From: Trichosphaerium sp. ATCC 40318
Taxonomy: Eukaryota; Discosea; Flabellinia; Trichosidae
Assembly: GCA_038496445.1 (NCBI GenBank)
Contig: JALMLS010000062.1
Coordinates: 1 to 64,000 of the forward strand
Length of the DNA stretch: 64,000 nucleotides
Direction: 5' to 3'
Positions 57,115-64,000 of this stretch are shown here, piece after piece. The position numbers were made by a program, and so were the translations under genes. Numbering within the stretch: the stretch's first letter is position 1; each line of letters starts with the position of its first letter. A model generated the notes under the pieces. That model was not told the origin of the DNA and did not search any database. It was given only the letters and a program-made list of their open reading frames with translations.

Positions 57115-58032
57115 TTACTCCATAGTGCTGGCAAACTCGAAGAAAGCTTTGTGTGCCTCTTTGTACACAGGGTCTTTCTTAACCTTTTTATACAAAGAAG
57201 CAATCTTTTTAGGAAGCGCTTCCTTGTATCCGGTACCAATAGCTTGAGCCAGAGAAACGCAAAAAGCATAATCGGCCATAGATACAGAATACCCAACCAA
57301 GAAACGTGACTTCTTGAAGTAGTTCTTCTCGTAGAATGCTAACTATATCAAAGAGTAAGCAAATACAGAAAACACCAAAATTCAAGCGAAGTTGTTGAAC
57401 ATACCTCAGCTTGTAGTTTATCGGTGATTTCTTTTAGCTTATTAGGACACGGCTCTCTTTGCTTATACACCTTTGAAACAAAGCAATTCTCAACTGCGAA
57501 ATTGTTGCACGTGTTGAAGATATCACTACGAATAGATTGGTACGCTGAGTCAATCTAATGGAAAAAAAACAGAATTAGCAAGCGGTTCACAAAAAAAAAC
57601 GTGATATTACGTTTCCTTTAGAAAAGTTTGTGAAACGTACTGGAGCAAGTGCTACTGCGTTGTTTATAGGGTAAACAGTTGACGGGTTCTGGATGCTAAA
57701 ATACCTATTTGGGTGTAAGGGGATATACTATTTTTTGCCTTTGCGGAGAAAATGTGTTCTTGTATGTCACCTGAGAATAGCACTTGAGTCGCGTACTACA
57801 ACATCTCCTTCAGTTACAGATGGTACTTGGTGCTTTGGGTTTATCTTCAAGTAAGCTTCTTGTTTGTGCTCACCGTTGAGTAAATCTACAGGCTAAGAGG
57901 TACTGTATTGAGCAATAAAGTTTTCTGTTTGTTGCTGAGTACCTTGAGAGTTACGTCAGTGTTAGTGGCAAGAGCACCAATATGAGCAATACGACATGGA
58001 GCGGAGAGGAAAAGGTAGTGAATAGTAGCCAT
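57115..58032 (-). CDS. Glutathione S-transferase
   Basis: A cytosolic GST of about 220 aa. The N-terminal thioredoxin-like domain begins MATIHYLFLSAPCRIAHIGA, with the SAPCR position of the catalytic serine in theta/delta-like classes. It continues INPKHQVPSVTEGDVVVRDS with SSAILRYFS, the cis-proline VPS and the glutathione-binding (D/E)S. The helical C-terminal domain has GYSVSMADYAFCVSLAQAIG (the SxAD motif) and ends EFASTME. An in-frame ATG at 58071 would add 13 residues; the internal one fits family length better. About five introns (GTACG/GTATG donors). It lies between two inverted PA-7TM copies and shows no sign of belonging to that cluster. Confidence 0.86.
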
Positions 58033-58701
58033 TGGAGTTATAGTTTTGAGATAATGATCAAGTGATGCCAAGTCAGGAGACGGAACAGTTTCTAAAAAAG
58101 GAAGGAGAGCCGTGCCGGTTTTTTATTTTAATACAACTGTCCTCGGGAATATTCCGGCTTCTCTGAAATGTAAACCGACGCCTAAATTGTAGAGTTAACG
58201 GAGCAGTTTTACTACATAACATCCACGTCAACGTGCACGTGTACGATGGGCTATCTTCAACCGAAAAAAAAAACGTCATTAAACGATACTATCAATATTT
58301 CTTTCTAGCATGTTCAGTTTGCATGACAAAGTCTTCCCACTATGACTCCCAGCAAAATTTAATACAGTGATTGCCATAAATTAGACATGGCAAGTTCTTT
58401 TGCAACTAACTATACTCATTAGTACAAGAGGCTTCTCTCTTTTTTTTTACTGCCTTTGAACTTTGTATTGTTTTTGCTCCTATTAGCACCAAGTTGAATA
58501 TAACTGTTAACGGTTAGCCTCACAAACTTTTGCTCTACCTTTGCTCTATTCCATGTAATTTTCGTGCTCCATCTTTAACATCCAATAATTCAGCTGAGTC
58601 AATGAGCTTGACGCGCTATTCATTTCAAGGAGTGTATGCTAACTACGTGCCGTTAAAACTGTATTATCTATCACGTGATACAAAAACTGTTTTTATTCTC
58701 A
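58033..58701. other. Spacer, nothing recognised
   Basis: About 670 bp lie between the GST start and the stop of PA-7TM copy C (both minus strand). It contains the GST promoter and the copy C 3' UTR, a CACGTG near 58236, and TCACGTGA at about 58671. ORFs of under 70 codons only. Confidence 0.45.
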
Positions 58702-60693
58702 TTACTCTAAATTTACAGAAGACGTTTGTGACCTAGTTCCATAATCAATTGAAGAAGCTCCTTCCATTATTTCCTGTTGTTTAGGCACAATCGCTGATAT
58801 CTGTGTGATACTTATCATAACTAAAGGAACCCAATGTGCTATATATAAACTTATGAACCCAGCCGGACTTGTAAATATGCCGAACATACTAATAACACTT
58901 GTGATTGATGATAAAAATATGAAGATTGCACTTAACAATATAAGTATTGTAATCTAAAGAATAATTGGTAATTAAGATGATATAGATTCAGCCTTACCTT
59001 TATTTTAGCCTTCACTACAAAAGAGTCCCTACCTTTGTATAATCCCCTTAATACCACGGACCCTGTGATTAACAAGTATAGTCCTGAAGCAAATGATGCA
59101 ATAAACAAACCCAAGTAACATGCTTTTATCAATGTAAGACTCTTACCAGCCGACCACAGAATTCCATTTGTCATGTCGAGTAACACAAGAATAGTTACAA
59201 CAATAATACTTGGAATTAAAAATTTGTTGAGTTGATATTTCGATGGACGAATGGAAAGCAGCCATTCATGCCTAACAAAGAAGGAATGCTGTTTAGTATA
59301 AAATTATCAAAGAAGTATAAAATACCACGTGATTACTTTGTGAACCCCACGTGATTTCATTTTTAAGACTTTTGTGACTCACCAGTAGAACGCAATGAGA
59401 ACAGTTGTTGCTAGAGATAATGAAACAAGTCCCAAGTACATGAAACTGTACACAGTTACTGGAAATATTCTTCTCATGAATATCGGGTCAATAATAATAA
59501 AAATACTTCTTACTAAAGAAACCTTGTAAGTGAAATAAACAAGCAGTAACAAAACTGTACATGTATTTGCAAATACTTCAATGTAAAGACAACCCAACTT
59601 AATGGTTAACCGTAATCCTTCTTCCGACTTGGCAGTGATGTAAATCTTATAACATGCCATGAATAGTGCGAGAAGACACAAGAATCCAATACCAAGCGAA
59701 ATGAACAACTAACCAACCAATCAACAAGAAAAAGAACAGAGAATGTAGAATTCGTACAGATCCATAGAATGCAACGCCTTTCCATGGGTTTGGATCTAAA
59801 ACACATTAACAACTGTAGTTTAACCATGGTCTATGCGTAATAGCCATACCTTGCCTCGAGAGAGTGCATGGGAACTCTAAAAAAGTACCATTTGTAGCGT
59901 ATCCTAGTAAGTAAAAGGATTCTTTGAACTCATCACCAGAACCTTCCACTGTTGGTAAAGCTGGTTTCAATAAACGCATTGGCTCGTTCAGGTTTGTATA
60001 TCGAGCATAATTCAAAATACCAGCTTCTTCATAAAGGTAGTTAGACAAGACTGACGAAAGAGCAAAAGAAAAAGAAAATACCAAAAACGTATGAAGTAAG
60101 TATTACTGCTATTGCTCCTCTTGTTCTCGCTTCTGCGTACTCGTATCCCCAATGTAAATTTGGGATAAATACTATTTTGCCTGATACATTTGGATGTTGT
60201 AATCCAACGACCAAACCTGTTTCACAAAAAAGTCGTTAGAAAAACAATCTTTTTCGGACAGACTGAAATAAGTGGAAGTTCGTTGAGCGATTTTTTTTCA
60301 CCACGCTATGGATAAAAGGGTATCCAATGTACTCCCCTGTAACATCGGGGTTTTGAAGCCCACCTGCGGAGACTGACCGGTCCCGATAGATGGTGAGAAA
60401 ACCCACTTCTAGAATACTTCCAGATTTATTTGCAGACAAACTGTAGATACAAAAAAAAAGAAAATGTGGCGTAAGCTCTACGGCCGTTTTTGCGTATCTT
60501 GTTCGTACCAAAGAATTGCTCCGAAGGCCACGAATCTAGAGAAAGCCAAGATACGTCAGGTGTATTGAAGTGATCTAAACCGTTAAAACAGCATTTTGTG
60601 TAACAAAATCGTACAGTCTCTTGTTGGGGCATGTATGACCAAGCCACTCACGCTAGCTACCATTAACGCGCATAAAAAGATATAGTAGACCAT
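58702..60693 (-). CDS. PA-domain seven-TM protein, copy C
   Basis: Inverted third paralogue, intact as far as I can read. Signal peptide MVYYIFLCALMVASVSGL, HFNTPDVSWLSLDSWPSEQ after a GTACG...TTTAG intron, and the PA-like block VVGLQHPNVSGKIVFIPNLH with EARTRGAIAVILTSYVF. Then LPTVEGSGDEFKESFYLLGY, seven membrane segments (e.g. DPIFMRRIFPVTVYSFMYLG; AIFIFLSSITSVISMFGIF) and a tail ending TRSQTSSVNLE. The intron before AGILNYARYTNLNEP ends in AAG where copies A and B have CAG and TAG. An extra exon-like segment at about 60270-60430 (GGLQNPDVTGEYIGYP) resembles the PA exon and is absent from the other copies. More diverged than A is from B. Confidence 0.82.
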
Positions 60694-61062
60694 TGTACAG
60701 GCGTGTCTGTCACTGTAACGGAATTATAAATAGAAAAAAGTCGTTTGCTGTCAAGCACGTGTTGTATAGCGTCACACGACATTTGCTGTTCTTTTTATGT
60801 TCTAATATTACAAACAACGCTACGAAAAAGTTACCATTTTTAAAACAAGAACCTCGTACTTGTACCTTGGTACCAGGTGTCCTCTGAAAACGGACATGAA
60901 CAAAAAACGGAGTTGGAATTTTTTTTTGATTGAAACATTTTATCAGTTTCAAAGTCCTTGCTTGCTACCTCTCTACAAGCTTTCAAGGTTGTATTATTCA
61001 ACGGAAAAAAACTAAACCGCCCAATGTGGCGCAGCACTATCGCACCAAAATAAAAAACAGTT
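60694..61062. other. Promoter spacer of copy C
   Basis: About 370 bp lie between the start of copy C and the stop of the SAP-kinase gene (both minus strand). It contains the shared upstream element at 60735-60755 and a CACGTG at 60757. No gene is supported. Confidence 0.45.
60735..60755 (-). promoter_or_regulatory. Shared upstream element, PA-7TM copy C
   Basis: On the minus strand CTTGACAGCAAACGACTTTT lies about 45 bp before the ATG at 60693. It is a variant of the copies A and B element (TTGACAGCAGCTGACTTTT), with TTGACAGCA and GACTTTT conserved. A CACGTG abuts it. Confidence 0.5.
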
Positions 61063-63385
61063 TTATTCTTTCTTCTTATTTTCTACATCACAGTCACATA
61101 CAGGACCCCACACTTTACAAACAGTACAAGCTACACCTCTTCCTTTAACTTTCTTTTCAAACGTCGCAATAAGCTCATCGTATAGCTCATCACGAGCACA
61201 CAAGACACACGGCTTCCATACTTCGCCAACAGCCAAAGAACGTGCTCGTAGAAGTTCATTTCGAGTTTGAAGTTCTTTTGCAGCATCTCTTGGTTGTTTC
61301 GAAGCCTCTGCTAACCATTTCTCGTAGGTAGTATCGATATGTATCCTTTGAGATGGTGTAGCGTATAGGTAAACCATAACGTATACCAATGAAAGCAGAT
61401 CATCACGCCCGCTGTACTTGCACACGCGATTTGGCTGGTAATACTGAATAAGGTTGAACGGTCCGTACTTGATACCGCCAGCAGCCACTACTTGCATGCC
61501 CGATTTAACCGCATAAGCAGTATCTATCAAAATTGGTTCTCCACTACCATCAAGGAGCAAGTTTGATAAGGAGATATCCCTAACAGAAAGTTAGAAAGAA
61601 AATTATAAGAAAAAGAAAAAAATACCTGTGAACAAATCCTTCACCATGCAGATACTGTAGTGCCTTTACAGAGCCAGAAAAAAACTTTACTGGGTCACTG
61701 ATATCCTTAATCTTACGTATTCTGAGGCCGACTGGATACGTAACGATAGTATCAGAAGTGCTATCAATCTTTGAAGAAAATCAGTCAAAAAAAAAGCACG
61801 TGAGTGCGTACCAGTTTTGGAAAGTGTTTAGCTCCTTTCACAATTTTTAAGCAGTTAACTTCGTCTATCATCTCCTGCTTGAAGTCTCCCTCGCTCTCGG
61901 AAAAATCCTTTACAGCTACCATTGTACGCTTTCCGTCCATTTTAACAGGAACAGCGTATACAGTAGCTGTAGCACCGATACCCAAAACACAATCAGGAAT
62001 ACATTGTTGTCCAGCAATTGTGAACGAACGCATTCGATGACCTAGCGCTTCAGGTGTTTGGTTTAACAAAGCGAACAAGTATTTGCCGCCGTTTCCTCCT
62101 CGCTTGTAAGGTCCGCAAGTGAAGTACTGAGGATTTCCAGGATCTTTAGGGTCAATAACCATCTTCAAAATTAAGACACTGTCGTAGTTCATTAACACAG
62201 CGTAAGCGAACTTTCTTGTTTTTTGGCTTAACATGATTGCGTTAAGGTAATACCAGGTTTGGCCGATATCCTTAGTTTCGAATTTTCCCACTAAAGAGAT
62301 GGCGTAAGCGCAAAACCAAGAAGAAGAAAGAGATAGAAATCAAACAAAAGAAGAAAAAAAGGGAAAAACGTACAGCCTTTTTTCAGTTCCCAAATCATCA
62401 CAATGTGATACATTTGCACGTTATCATGTTCATCGAAATCTATCAAATTAGACGTAACAGATAGATCTGGTTTTGATATCTTAACATCAGCACCAAAGCA
62501 AGTCATGACGCGAGAATGGGTGTCGTGAACTGTTAAGTATTTTAACAACTCAGGGTGATCTACAAAGTATTGTGCGATAACGTCGTTGAACTCTTTCTCG
62601 CTCTTCCACTTTTTAATGAGCCTACCTGCCTTCCGTAAGAAATCCCTAGGCACCACTACCATAGCAAAAGGGAATTTAAACTTTCGACACAATTTCAATA
62701 TCCTTTCACCAACTTTCTCGTGTGCTGGAGGAAAAAAAAAAATGAGTTGGTTGATTGATTAATACGAGGAATTCAAACATCGAGGGTTAAACGTACACAA
62801 CTCAGAAATGCTCGTCAATGTTTTGTTTCTATCAGACCTCGATAACGCAGCATACACCATAACGAGGTAGATGTTTAAAGCCTCGAGTTTAGTGTTTTGT
62901 TCAACTTTTTGACGCTTTAAGGTACTAATCTCGGTGCTCATCGCTTCAGTTGTGGTTTCCAGCTTTTCAGTCTTAGCTTCCAGCTTCTCGTTGTTGGCTT
63001 CCATCTTATCAGCCTTTCTTTTCAAGGGAGCAACTGCCGCATCGATCTTATCTTGAATGCCTACGTTATACTCGGCTATGAGCTCTTTGACGTCTTGCTT
63101 GGTATAAATCCTTAAAGCGTGCTCTCGTCGAATAGCATCCTTTTCAAGTATACGCTGTTTGGTAAAGGAATCTATAGAGGTAAAGTTAGAGGTTGAAACT
63201 TACAAGGTATCATTTTATTTGACGAAATTAAAGTGAGTGAAATTCGTACTCATTCGCTTGTTAATAGCCTCAACAAAGTCTGCTTCATGCCAGTTTTCCC
63301 TCCGCATAATCTTCCATTCGTTGGCTATGCGTCTAAGCTCTGTGATATCGAGCTTCTTCAGCTCATCTAACGTGTACTCTTCCAT
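61063..63385 (-). CDS. SAP domain - PD-(D/E)XK nuclease - protein kinase fusion (Crinkler-like)
   Basis: About 690 aa. The N-terminus (EEYTLDELKKLDITELRRIA, NEWKI...) is a SAP DNA-binding motif. A coiled coil follows (KMEANNEKLEAKTEKLETTT). A restriction-endonuclease-like domain comes next: KISKPDLSV for the PD motif and MIWELKKG for ExK, then DIGQTWYYLNAIM. The kinase domain has GIGATATVYAV, MVAVKDF (lysine present), LHGEGFVHRDISLSNLLLDG, and LIDTAYA in place of DFG. A cysteine tail (CVLCARDE ... VACTVCKVWGPVCDCD) may bind zinc. REase-kinase fusions occur among Crinkler-type effectors and related conflict proteins of oomycetes, chytrids and other eukaryotes. An upstream exon MSDEEADKELP (ATG at 63545, joined by an AAG acceptor) is an alternative start. 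Catalytic residues appear intact in both domains. Confidence 0.78.
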
Positions 63386-64000
63386 TTACATTAGGGGCAG
63401 TTGTAGTAGTTGTTGCTTTTTGAAATAATAAAAAAACGGACTTTGATTGACGAGTTAATGTCAGAGTTGATTGGTTGGAATCTTCTCAGAGAATAAAGTG
63501 GAATGACGTACTTGGTAACTCCTTATCAGCCTCTTCATCACTCATCTACAAGATAGCGTTAGGTTGGTCGTAAGAAAGAACTAGAAAAAGAGCGAAGGCA
63601 TGATTATACAAGTCAACAAAAAACGAGATTCACAAGTTTTGAAATCACGTGATGAAAAAATCGTATTGTAGGTAAGAATAGAGGTACTATACCAGTTGAG
63701 TAGGAAACAAGAACAGCAAAAGTTAACAAAATCGAGTCAGTTCACCGAGCGTTTTCCAAAAAAAAACAAACAATGGCCCCAATGGTAAAACTGTTGTACT
63801 GGCAAAGGCAATTTGGGTTTTGCGGGCACATTGAGCGACAAAGCTGGTTTTGAAGAAACAAAAGGTTTTCTGAAGTGATAAACGTTTAGCGTTACTAACG
63901 TTCAAAATACTAATACACGCACGTACTGGAGTTTAATTCTGTTCCTTTAATGCAGGAAATGACGTGCTAGAGTTTATTGCTATTACAATTTAAAAACGCA
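63386..64000. other. Right-edge region
   Basis: It contains the possible upstream exon of the SAP-kinase gene (63509-63545) and TCACGTGA at 63646. The remainder, to the window end, shows only AT-rich sequence and a 60-codon minus-strand ORF without domain signal. A gene entering from the right edge cannot be excluded. Confidence 0.4.

Noticed and set aside
59606-59827. Alternative frame through the first TM exon of PA-7TM copy C
   Set aside because: A GTACG...TTGTTAG-type intron conserved in all copies explains the frame switch.

Overview
The window is nuclear DNA from a unicellular eukaryote. It opens at the edge of a ribosomal RNA unit: SSU rRNA on the minus strand, the start of ITS1, and about 2.5 kb of 5' external/intergenic spacer. 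A compact, AT-rich, intron-dense protein-coding region follows. Introns are mostly 35-80 nt, with GTACG-type donors and (C/T/A)AG acceptors. Neighbouring genes are often head-to-head with only 80-230 bp between start codons. The lineage cannot be fixed from the sequence alone. The 2.65-kb SSU with AT-rich expansion segments points to a fast-evolving protist, and no close relative is claimed.

Layout: 1-5.3 kb rDNA, with six copies of a covarying hairpin upstream of the SSU. 5.6-16.8 kb housekeeping genes: mannose-6-phosphate isomerase (-), a small mitochondrial-type membrane protein (+), guanine deaminase (+), a BCS1-like AAA ATPase (-), a surface-anchored glutaminyl cyclotransferase (-) and signal peptidase subunit 2 (+). 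17.1-24.6 kb URB1, a large pre-60S factor (-), with a tRNA-Pro gene inside one intron. 24.8-31.8 kb two conflict- or immunity-like proteins (+): a repeat protein ending in a PD-(D/E)XK-like nuclease, and a DUF4062-STAND-TPR protein whose Walker A lysine is a cysteine. 32.4-33.9 kb two small secreted cysteine-rich proteins, one of them defensin-like. 34.3-39.3 kb CENP-N (+), a small membrane protein (-) and an F-box protein (+). 40.1-46.6 kb (mostly -) an intronless secreted beta-propeller-like protein, a decayed short-chain dehydrogenase, a stalked surface protein and an unknown tail-anchored protein. 46.8-51.9 kb a RecQ4 helicase with a Sld2-like N-terminus (+), with a tRNA-Thr gene inside one intron. 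52.3-60.7 kb three paralogous PA-domain seven-TM proteins (two +, one -; one copy has a frameshift) around a glutathione S-transferase (-). 61.1-63.5 kb a SAP / PD-(D/E)XK / protein-kinase fusion resembling Crinkler-type effectors (-).

Three signals cut across the region. The palindrome CACGTG (often TCACGTGA) is several-fold over-represented, mainly in introns and spacers. Donor sites prefer GTACG over GTAAG. Both tRNA genes lie in sense orientation inside protein-gene introns. Exon boundaries were read by eye from reading frames and splice signals, so CDS coordinates are start-to-stop spans that include introns.
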